Assembly: GCA_902796455.1 (NCBI GenBank)
Contig: CADBPH010000120.1
Location: 1-5,587 of the forward strand
DNA length: 5,587 nt
Direction of reading: 5' to 3'
Origin: an uncultured Bacteroidia bacterium
Lineage (GTDB): Bacteria > Bacteroidota > Bacteroidia > Bacteroidales > UBA932
Of this stretch, positions 1 to 5,587 are shown piece after piece. The notes beneath the pieces were generated by a model that made no database searches, was not told the origin of the DNA, and saw nothing but the letters and a program-made list of their open reading frames with translations. Numbering within the stretch: the stretch's first letter is position 1; each line of letters begins with the position of its first letter. Made by a program: the position numbers and the translations under genes.

Positions 1-2090
1 ATGCCCATCATCGGACGGACACTGAACCAGATCCGGTACAAGTTTCGGGCGATGACGGCCTGGATCATGCGGGACCGTTCGTCATTACCGGGCGCCGTTA
101 TCGTAATTTCGCTCAGGTGAAGCGGCTTACCGGCCTGTCCGAGCAAGTCTGTCCATCTCCATGTGCGTTCCGGTGTGACAAGATCTTCCCCGGCAGCAAT
201 TTGCAGGCTTTGTTTAGAACTGAACAAGTGTTTCTGGCAGCCCATGATGTCAATCCGGCAGCCCCTGCTCGTCAGACTGTTGACTTGGTCGAGATAGATC
301 TTGGAAAGATTGTAGTCATTGATGTTCAGCAGAACCTTGTCCGGCAATACGGTTTGGGCAACCTGAAAGGCCTTGTAGGTGTAATCGGCCGGCATGAGTC
401 CATACCGGGAACTCTTCATGAGCGCTCCTCCGGGATTCATTTGCTTGAAATCCGTAGAACTCTCATTCACGATATCCCAACTTTGAATCCGGTCGCCATA
501 ATGGGCCGCCAGCGTCCGGATCCGGTCTTCGAACAAGTCGTTAAGGGTTCGGGTATACTCGGGGAGGCTGGCAGCAATCCGGTCGGCAGACAGAGAATCA
601 TAACGTGCTGTGTATTTTTCCTTCCGGGTTTTCGGCGCAGCCATGTCTTTGAGATAGGTGCGCATGGTTTCCAGTTCGGCTCCGGTCATCTTTTTTTCTA
701 TGATCCAGTGGGGATGCTGCGAAATGCGGGAGCCCCAGATCATCGTGTGGCCATGCGCCCGGATGCCCTTGCGCTCGCAGAATTCTACAATCTGGTCCGT
801 GGAAGGCCGTCTCCAGTGCGGTTGGCTTTGGGGGTTGTCGCAATTGTTCCAGAAGTCTTCCGTATCCCAGTATTCCGTTGCAAAACGCAACCGTCCCGGC
901 TCTGTTTCAAAGGTTTTCCAATAAAACGGGATGGTCGCCGAATTAAAGAGGGTCCCGAAAAGATCCTTGTAGCGCTCATTCCGTTCATGCGTGCCCAACT
1001 GGTTGAAATTAAATATCTGGGCCCCGAAAATAAAGTCGTGTGAAACCTGCTCGATGCTCACCTTCGTTCCTGCCGGGAGGTTCAGCCGGAGAATGGCATC
1101 CGCCTTCCGGTTGGCGTCAATGTCCGCATCAATTCTGGCCTGGACTTGCGGATTCCAGATTTTCCAGTAGGCATCACTCATGATGTGGTCCTTATCCTCT
1201 TTCTTGCTCCCGGGAATCACGGTGTCTAGCTTGGTCTCGCTTTTCCGCATGTATGCGGCGAACTTGTCTGCTGTGTTCAGGTCGGCTTCCTTGACAGATG
1301 CCGCAACGACGCAGGTCTTGATCCGGGAGGCCGGCTTGGAAACGATGCGGACCATGTCCTTTGTTTTCTCCGGAGCGAGGAAATGCCGGGGCTGGAACCA
1401 CATCCCGCCGCCCAGGGCGCTGGGATGCTGCGACACGTCGGCCGGATGGACGCCCCAGACGGAAATATAGTTCCGGCCGTATTCCACCGTCTCGCCGGGG
1501 TGGTAGTTGACGCCTGTCAGGAACTGGACCTTGCGCCCGTTCAGTTCGGAAGCGATCACCTGTGCCGTACGGCTGTTGTCCTTCATTTCCACGCGGATGG
1601 AAATATCCACCGGGCTGCCCTTGTACAGGACCCCGTAAGCAATCATTTCAGCATAAGCACCGTCGCGCATTTTCCCGACACGGGCCGTCCGGCCCCGGGT
1701 GGCGGCGAGTTTCACCTCCTTCTCTCCGTCCCAGAGGGCGATTCCGCCCAGCCCGACTGTCTTGCCGACCAGGTACTCGTCACAGCCGGCTTCTTCCCGG
1801 TCCTGCTGCTCAGCGGAAGGATACCACAGGTACTTGCGGAGCTCCATCTGCTTCCCGCTCTTGGAGTAGACATCAATGGCGCCGCTGTCATTGAAATAGA
1901 TGCGCAGGGCACAATGGGTATTCTCTACTGCCGGGCCATGGTGGCCGACATATTTGTACTGGACGGCCTGCTCGGAGACAATCTCAGGGACCTGGAGACT
2001 GTCCGCACGCCAGAACAGACTGACTGCTGTCTGGGCGGACAAGGGCAGGACCAGGCAGGAAAGAATGACAAATAAAAGGGTCCTTTTCAT
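1..2090 (-). CDS. Secreted DUF4861-GH10 fusion, endo-1,4-beta-xylanase-like (3' end outside window)
   Basis: The frame is open from ATG at 2090 to the left edge: 696 codons, no stop, C-terminus missing. Residues 1-19 form a Sec signal peptide (MKRTLLFVILSCLVLPLSA, then Q), implying periplasmic or surface location; a lipobox at Cys12 is a weak alternative. Residues about 30-290 resemble DUF4861, a Bacteroidota domain found with polysaccharide-degrading enzymes (motifs HGPAVEN at 51-57, KTVGLGGIALWDG at 110-122). From about 305 the protein is a GH10 TIM barrel: HDFIFGA 351-357, HGHTMIWG 446-453, WDIVNE 538-543 with predicted acid/base Glu543, NDYN 591-594, Gln619 and His621, and HLSEITI 658-664 with predicted nucleophile Glu661. 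GH10 enzymes cleave beta-1,4-xylan internally with retention. The usual TPENxMKW glycone-subsite motif is absent (TIPFYWK at 386-392), so true xylanase activity is inferred only. The start lies 3 bp after the upstream stop, indicating co-transcription. There is no clear Shine-Dalgarno, as is common in Bacteroidota. GC is lower in the GH10 half than in the DUF4861 half. Confidence 0.9.
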   Translation of the reverse strand, partial: MKRTLLFVILSCLVLPLSAQTAVSLFWRADSLQVPEIVSEQAVQYKYVGHHGPAVENTHCALRIYFNDSGAIDVYSKSGKQMELRKYLWYPSAEQQDREEAGCDEYLVGKTVGLGGIALWDGEKEVKLAATRGRTARVGKMRDGAYAEMIAYGVLYKGSPVDISIRVEMKDNSRTAQVIASELNGRKVQFLTGVNYHPGETVEYGRNYISVWGVHPADVSQHPSALGGGMWFQPRHFLAPEKTKDMVRIVSKPASRIKTCVVAASVKEADLNTADKFAAYMRKSETKLDTVIPGSKKEDKDHIMSDAYWKIWNPQVQARIDADIDANRKADAILRLNLPAGTKVSIEQVSHDFIFGAQIFNFNQLGTHERNERYKDLFGTLFNSATIPFYWKTFETEPGRLRFATEYWDTEDFWNNCDNPQSQPHWRRPSTDQIVEFCERKGIRAHGHTMIWGSRISQHPHWIIEKKMTGAELETMRTYLKDMAAPKTRKEKYTARYDSLSADRIAASLPEYTRTLNDLFEDRIRTLAAHYGDRIQSWDIVNESSTDFKQMNPGGALMKSSRYGLMPADYTYKAFQVAQTVLPDKVLLNINDYNLSKIYLDQVNSLTSRGCRIDIMGCQKHLFSSKQSLQIAAGEDLVTPERTWRWTDLLGQAGKPLHLSEITITAPGNDERSRMIQAVIARNLYRIWFSVRPMMG

Positions 2091-2093
2091 GCG

Positions 2094-4325
2094 TCAGATG
2101 ATTTGTATTGTTTCGCCCGGAACCGTTTCTTTCTCAATCAGTTGTCCGTCCTTCGGGGAAAGGATGCGCAGCCGCCCTCCTTTTTCTGAGAAGACAGTCA
2201 GCGACGTGATCTCACCCCCTTTCATTCCGGCGCTGACAAGGAATGCGCCGATGGCTCTCAGGCGATTGAATTTCACGTCTTTCCAGTCGGAAGGAATGGC
2301 CGGGAATACCCGGATGATGCCGTCTTGGCTCTGGAGCAGCATCTCTTGGAGGCCGGCGGCATAGGCAAAATTCCCTTCGAGGGTAAAGGGCCGGTACGTA
2401 TACCGGGACTTGCCGCTCTTGGTCTGGTCCCCATTGGCATGGAAGGAGTTCCGGAGGCAGAAGCAGCTGGCGAAAGTGCGCAGCGCCTCGGCCGCTTCCT
2501 CTCCATGTCCCGCCCGAGCCTCCAGGTTGGCCAGCCAGGAGAAGGAATATCCTGTCCACCAGGTTGATCCATGCCGGTGCAGGTTGGCGAGGGTGGCATC
2601 GATGATCCGCTTTTCCTCGGGGCCGTGGCCGGCATCGAGCAGGCCGAGCGGGTGGATGGCCAGCGCATGGGAGAAGTGGCGGTGGGAATGGGAATAGGGA
2701 TAATCCGGCGCAATCGACAGTCCGCCGTCCTCGTCCAGGGCATAGTAGGGAAGCTGACCGAACAGGGATTTCCAATGCTTCGCCTCATCGGCTAATCCCA
2801 GGGAATCAGCCATTTCCGAGGCGGCCGAGAAGGCAAACCGGGTCAGGGCCAGGTCGTAATTGGTGATATTGCTGAACCAGGCGTCTATCCGGTTGTTGTT
2901 GATCTCCGGGCTGGCGCTGTATTCAAATGTACGGACGCCGTTGGGGCGGACAATGGTCTGCTGCTCAAGGAATAGGGCGACTTCTTTCAGGAACGGGTAG
3001 GCCCGGTCTTTCAGGAAAGCGGCGTCGGCCGAATACTTCCAGTGAAGGTAGAAATGCTGGGCCAGCCAGGCGGAAGTCGTGGCGGAGAAACCATACATCA
3101 CCCAGTTGCTCCCCATGGCGTGTCCGTCCAGGGTGCAGACGCCCGGTACGGCGATACCGTCCTTTCCGAAATATTTGCGGGTGAATTCCCTGTAAGCGTC
3201 CCGTTGCGACCAGAGGGTGTTCAGGTATCCCAGCCCCTCCTGCAGGCGGTTGCCGCTGTAAGCCGGCCAGTAACTGAGCTGGGTGTTCAGGTCGTGGTGA
3301 TAGTCTCCTTTCCACGGCGGAAGCTTCCCATTGTCAGCCGTCCAGACGGACTGGAGGGAAATCGGGTAGGAATCGCTCCGGGCCGTGGAGCCGAACTTGT
3401 AAATCTCTTTGTCATACTGGTGCTGGATCAAGGTGTCCGGAACTTCGACGACGGATTCGTTCCAGAAAGCATTCCAATAGGCCGTGTGTCCCTTGTAGGC
3501 TTTGCGGAATCCCTGATTCAGCGCTTCTTCCACCTCTTTCACCGCCTCTTTGCCGGACCGTGACGAGGTCACGCTCCAGGCGCAGGCCAGCCGGTTGCCG
3601 GTCCGTTTCCAGCCGATCGCCACATCGTAAAAGAAATCCCCGTAGCCGCACTGGTGGTAGGTGATGGTGTTCCCCTCTTTTTGGACGGGTCCTTGTTCGT
3701 AGCCCAAAAGCTGGAGGGAGCTGGCGCCGAGATCCCCGCTCTGGGCCGGATCAGCCGCTTGATACTCAGGCGGAACCAGCTGGATATCCAGCGAAGCGGG
3801 CGCATGGTCGAAAACCAGCCAACCGACGGAGCCTTCTGCCGGGATGAACGTCTGCAGGCGTGTTCCGTTCTCCCACAGGACTTCACAGAGCGCATTCCGG
3901 AGGAACAGGCGGGATGCTTTGACGGTGCCCCAGTCCGCGGTGTTGATTTCCAGTCCCGCGCCCGGGATTTTCGACGGAGCGGGGTACTTATTGGCCGGGC
4001 GGTCGAATTTTTCCAGCACGGGAGCATAATCTCCGCTTTTGATATGTTCCTTGACCCATTCGAAGGAAAAATGGTCCCCGATATGCGTCTCGGCGGGCCG
4101 GAGGTCCCAGAGATCGATTCGGTCCAGGGAAAGGCGCAGGTGATCTTCTTTCTGCCAGACGAGGGCGCCGACGGTCGCATTTCCAAGCGGCATCGCTTCA
4201 TCCCAGACGGACGCGAGGTCCGTGAAAACCAGGTCGCTTTCCGTAGGGTCTGTTTTCAGGGAGGAACATCCGGCGGCTGCGGTCAGCAGCACCGTAGCCA
4301 GCAGGGGGAAAAAGGGAGATTTCAT
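2094..4325 (-). CDS. GH95-like glycoside hydrolase, putative alpha-L-fucosidase/galactosidase lipoprotein
   Basis: This is a complete 743-aa protein, a usual length for GH95. The signal peptide ends in AAGC with Cys20 as the probable lipidated residue, so it is likely a membrane-anchored periplasmic or surface enzyme. The N-terminal beta-sandwich region has WDEAMPLGNATVGALVW (41-57), the counterpart of the GH95 PIGNGRLGAM motif. The (alpha/alpha)6 barrel follows: DLNTQLSYWP (345-354), SPE (472-474) with predicted general acid Glu474, HRHFSH (548-553), and FTLEGNFAYAAGLQEMLLQS (647-666). The C-terminal beta-domain contains IRVFPAIPSDW (671-681). Known GH95 members are inverting alpha-L-fucosidases, and some are alpha-L-galactosidases acting on xylan or xyloglucan side chains. 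By eye, the usual NxN pair is DLN (Asp345, Asn347) and the usual QIDGN Asp is Glu650, so specificity may differ or the protein may belong to a sister family. It is first in the operon; its stop is 3 bp before the DUF4861-GH10 start. There is no visible Shine-Dalgarno upstream of the ATG. Confidence 0.88.
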   Translation of the reverse strand: MKSPFFPLLATVLLTAAAGCSSLKTDPTESDLVFTDLASVWDEAMPLGNATVGALVWQKEDHLRLSLDRIDLWDLRPAETHIGDHFSFEWVKEHIKSGDYAPVLEKFDRPANKYPAPSKIPGAGLEINTADWGTVKASRLFLRNALCEVLWENGTRLQTFIPAEGSVGWLVFDHAPASLDIQLVPPEYQAADPAQSGDLGASSLQLLGYEQGPVQKEGNTITYHQCGYGDFFYDVAIGWKRTGNRLACAWSVTSSRSGKEAVKEVEEALNQGFRKAYKGHTAYWNAFWNESVVEVPDTLIQHQYDKEIYKFGSTARSDSYPISLQSVWTADNGKLPPWKGDYHHDLNTQLSYWPAYSGNRLQEGLGYLNTLWSQRDAYREFTRKYFGKDGIAVPGVCTLDGHAMGSNWVMYGFSATTSAWLAQHFYLHWKYSADAAFLKDRAYPFLKEVALFLEQQTIVRPNGVRTFEYSASPEINNNRIDAWFSNITNYDLALTRFAFSAASEMADSLGLADEAKHWKSLFGQLPYYALDEDGGLSIAPDYPYSHSHRHFSHALAIHPLGLLDAGHGPEEKRIIDATLANLHRHGSTWWTGYSFSWLANLEARAGHGEEAAEALRTFASCFCLRNSFHANGDQTKSGKSRYTYRPFTLEGNFAYAAGLQEMLLQSQDGIIRVFPAIPSDWKDVKFNRLRAIGAFLVSAGMKGGEITSLTVFSEKGGRLRILSPKDGQLIEKETVPGETIQII

Positions 4326-4346
4326 GTGGATAAAGTTTGAACATCA

Positions 4347-4354
4347 TAAAGATA
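4347..4354 (-). promoter_or_regulatory. Possible -7 element for the glycoside hydrolase operon
   Basis: Read on the minus strand this is TATCTTTA, one mismatch from the Bacteroidota TAnnTTTG consensus, 21 bp before the GH95-like start codon. No clear TTG -33 box lies upstream, only A/T tracts. Transcription would start close to the ATG, giving a very short leader. This is a weak call resting on one near-match in AT-rich DNA. Confidence 0.3.
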
Positions 4355-4378
4355 GGAAAAAACTAAAAAAAATATGTT

Positions 4379-4386
4379 TATCTTTG
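4379..4386 (+). promoter_or_regulatory. Candidate Bacteroidota -7 promoter element (TAnnTTTG)
   Basis: TATCTTTG is an exact match to the TAnnTTTG consensus used by the Bacteroidota primary sigma factor. Transcription would begin about 4392-4395, leaving a leader of roughly 40 nt before the ATG at 4434. It also argues against the in-frame ATG at 4374, which would lie upstream of the transcript start. A TTG -33 box at the expected distance is not seen; that stretch is A-rich. Confidence 0.5.
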
Positions 4387-4433
4387 AGATAATTCATGAT
4401 CCTGTCAAATTCCGCTATCTAAAAACCTGGAGT

Positions 4434-5006
4434 ATGAAAAAACTGATGATCGTCTTATTGTTGTCCCTCCTGTCAATTGCTGCCTGGGGGCAGAACGTCG
4501 GCGGTGATGTCGTCAAACGGGCGGGGACGCACCTGAAAGTGAATGGCGAGAAACTCTCCCGCGAGGCGCAGGCGGCCCTTCTGGCGAATGTCGGCGGCGT
4601 GGATTATAACGCTGCGTGGGACAAGGCCAAGGCGGGGAGGAATGCCGGCATGGGGCTGGCCATCGGCGGGGGCGTCACGGCACTCGCGGGCGGTTTTGTC
4701 CTGATCATCGGGGCGACCACCAGTGTCCTGGGTGCCGCGACAGGGGCGGTCGTCGGTTCCATCGGCGGGCAGGAAACGGCCCAGCAGGCTGCCGGCGAAG
4801 GAGCGAAAGCCGGGGAGCCCTTGATGACAGGCGGCCTGATTGCCGCAGCCGTGGGCGCAGGAGCCGTTGTCGCCAGTATCCCGATGCTGATTGTGAACTG
4901 CAAGAAACTCAATCAGATCGCAGGCGCCTGCAATGCCGGAAAACCGATCGCGCAGGTGAGCCTGGGCCCGACGGCGAATGGTGTGGGTATTTCAGTAAGA
5001 TTTTAA
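4434..5006 (+). CDS. Hypothetical secreted/envelope protein with glycine-zipper membrane segments
   Basis: This 190-aa protein is not recognised as a characterised family. The ATG at 4434 is preferred over the in-frame ATG at 4374 because it gives a clean Sec signal peptide (Lys-Lys then a hydrophobic run, ending AWGQ at 17-20) and sits downstream of the TATCTTTG box. After a polar region (21-70, with a YNAAWDKAKAGRNAG stretch at 58-72) come two Gly/Ala-rich hydrophobic segments, about 72-111 and 132-155, with GxxxG-like spacing typical of glycine zippers. They are separated by a polar loop containing QETAQQAAGEGAKAG (113-127). Cys156 and Cys166 follow. The C-terminus GVGISVRF ends in Phe with alternating hydrophobic residues, resembling an outer-membrane beta-strand signal, although the protein is too short and too glycine-rich for an obvious barrel. 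It is likely co-transcribed with the lipoprotein gene starting 2 bp after its stop. A role in envelope association is inference only. Confidence 0.82.
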   Translation: MKKLMIVLLLSLLSIAAWGQNVGGDVVKRAGTHLKVNGEKLSREAQAALLANVGGVDYNAAWDKAKAGRNAGMGLAIGGGVTALAGGFVLIIGATTSVLGAATGAVVGSIGGQETAQQAAGEGAKAGEPLMTGGLIAAAVGAGAVVASIPMLIVNCKKLNQIAGACNAGKPIAQVSLGPTANGVGISVRF

Positions 5007-5008
5007 TC

Positions 5009-5587
5009 ATGAAAAGGACTCTTGTTTGTTTTGCTGTTTGCGCGGTCGTCCTTGCGGCATGCAATCATCCGGATCTTCCCCCCTTTCCGGAAGTAGGCGA
5101 CGCCGTTGCAGTCACTTCCGGCCCCAAGGAGCATTTGCTGGCCAGTTATTTCGGAATCAATTCCTGGAGCCCGGACGGGCGGTATCTCAGCATTCTTGAA
5201 ACCGATTTTACCGGCCGTCTGGCCCTCGAGACGGATACGGCGACCGTCGCATTGGTGGACTTGCAGGACCATAACCGGATCATTCCCATTTCCAAGACGG
5301 TTTGCTGGAATTTCCAGGAGGCAGCCATGTTCCACTGGCTTCCCTGGGAGGACGGCTTGTGCGTCTTCAACGATTGCCGGGACGGACAGTTCGTGAGCGT
5401 CCTGCTGAACTGGAAAACCGGGCAGGAAAGGATCATCGGCCGTCCGGTGAGTGCGGTGGATGAAGCCGGGGAATGGGCTGTCAGCCTGAATTATGCCCGC
5501 CTGCGGGTGTGCCGGCCGGATTACGGATATGCCGGCGACGGCCAGGATGCGCAGATCGACACTCCCTGGCCGGAAGATGACGGTTTG
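5009..5587 (+). CDS. Putative beta-propeller (WD40/TolB-like) lipoprotein, 3' end outside window
   Basis: The frame is open from ATG at 5009 to the right edge: 193 codons, no stop. The signal peptide is of lipoprotein type, with lipobox LAAC and predicted lipidated Cys18, followed by a short Pro-rich linker (NHPDLPPFPE, 19-28). The mature region has repeats typical of beta-propeller blades: SWSPDGRYLSILETD (52-66), matching the SPDGxxL signature of TolB/WD40-like propellers, then TATVALVDLQ (77-86), FHWLPWEDGLCVFND (108-122) and FVSVLLNWKTG (128-138). A conserved-looking stretch follows: VSAVDEAGEWAVSLNYARLR (147-166), then RPDYGYAG (169-176). Propellers of this type can bind sugars or cleave uronates (the oligogalacturonate lyase fold), or serve as binding scaffolds; no catalytic residues can be assigned from this fragment. 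It begins 2 bp after the stop of the glycine-zipper protein, implying one transcript. The start is fixed by the signal peptide; no strong Shine-Dalgarno is seen. Confidence 0.8.
   Translation, partial: MKRTLVCFAVCAVVLAACNHPDLPPFPEVGDAVAVTSGPKEHLLASYFGINSWSPDGRYLSILETDFTGRLALETDTATVALVDLQDHNRIIPISKTVCWNFQEAAMFHWLPWEDGLCVFNDCRDGQFVSVLLNWKTGQERIIGRPVSAVDEAGEWAVSLNYARLRVCRPDYGYAGDGQDAQIDTPWPEDDGL

Noticed and set aside
117..1043. Plus-strand 308-aa open frame
   Set aside because: It lies antisense inside the DUF4861-GH10 gene, whose minus-strand frame shows clear GH10 catalytic motifs. The plus-strand product has no signal peptide or family-like motifs.
1383..2075. Plus-strand 230-aa open frame
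   Set aside because: It is antisense to the DUF4861 domain and signal-peptide-proximal part of the same gene. Open antisense frames are common in GC-rich coding DNA, and no recognisable domain is present.
3569..4201. Minus-strand 210-aa open frame
   Set aside because: It is an out-of-frame shadow inside the GH95-like gene, with an Arg/Ser/Pro-rich composition typical of a wrong reading frame.
3654..4340. Plus-strand 228-aa open frame
   Set aside because: It is antisense to the N-terminal half of the GH95-like gene and ends in the promoter region. It shows no domain signature.
4355..4378. A-rich tract as a possible intrinsic terminator
   Set aside because: It sits between two divergent gene starts. 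The flanking 7-bp inverted arms are AT-only apart from one G/C pair and 24 nt apart, giving no stable hairpin. A promoter region is more likely.
4374..4433. Upstream ATG at 4374 as start of the 190-aa protein
   Set aside because: It would add 20 residues ahead of a clean signal peptide, and it lies upstream of the TATCTTTG box, so the transcript would probably not include it.
1..5587. tRNA, rRNA, CRISPR array, insertion sequence or att site
   Set aside because: No direct repeat-spacer pattern, transposase motif, terminal inverted repeat or tRNA cloverleaf was seen by eye on either strand. Nearly all the sequence is accounted for by four coding regions.

Overview
The window looks like an accessory carbohydrate-degradation region of a Bacteroidales-type (Bacteroidota) genome. 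The supporting signs are glycoside hydrolases with Bacteroidota-style architecture, Sec and lipoprotein signal peptides, starts without strong Shine-Dalgarno sequences, tightly packed genes, and a TATCTTTG box matching the Bacteroidota TAnnTTTG -7 element. GC is fairly high (hand counts of about 52-61% in different blocks), so a high-GC gut or rumen Bacteroidales lineage is plausible. No genus can be assigned from this sequence.

Layout: two genes lie on the minus strand and two on the plus strand, diverging from a 108-bp AT-rich spacer (4326-4433). The minus-strand unit, in transcription order, starts with a 743-aa GH95-like lipoprotein (4325 to 2094). Three bases later comes a large secreted protein (2090 running off the left edge) that joins an N-terminal DUF4861 domain to a C-terminal GH10 endo-xylanase-type domain. 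The second gene has no in-window stop, so it is easy to miss, and a long antisense open frame covers part of it. The plus-strand unit is a 190-aa glycine-zipper membrane or envelope protein of unknown function (4434-5006). It is followed after 2 bp by a lipoprotein with beta-propeller character that runs off the right edge (5009-5587).

Working together: the GH95-like and GH10 proteins probably belong to one polysaccharide utilisation operon. GH95 enzymes remove terminal alpha-L-fucose or alpha-L-galactose, and GH10 enzymes cut beta-1,4-xylan backbones, so a decorated xylan or similar hemicellulose is a reasonable guess. Both enzymes carry substitutions at usually conserved active-site positions, so the exact substrates are uncertain. 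No SusC/SusD pair, regulator, RNA gene, mobile element or CRISPR array is visible. The most unusual points are the DUF4861-GH10 fusion with a GC step at its domain boundary, the altered GH10 and GH95 motifs, and the uncharacterised plus-strand pair.
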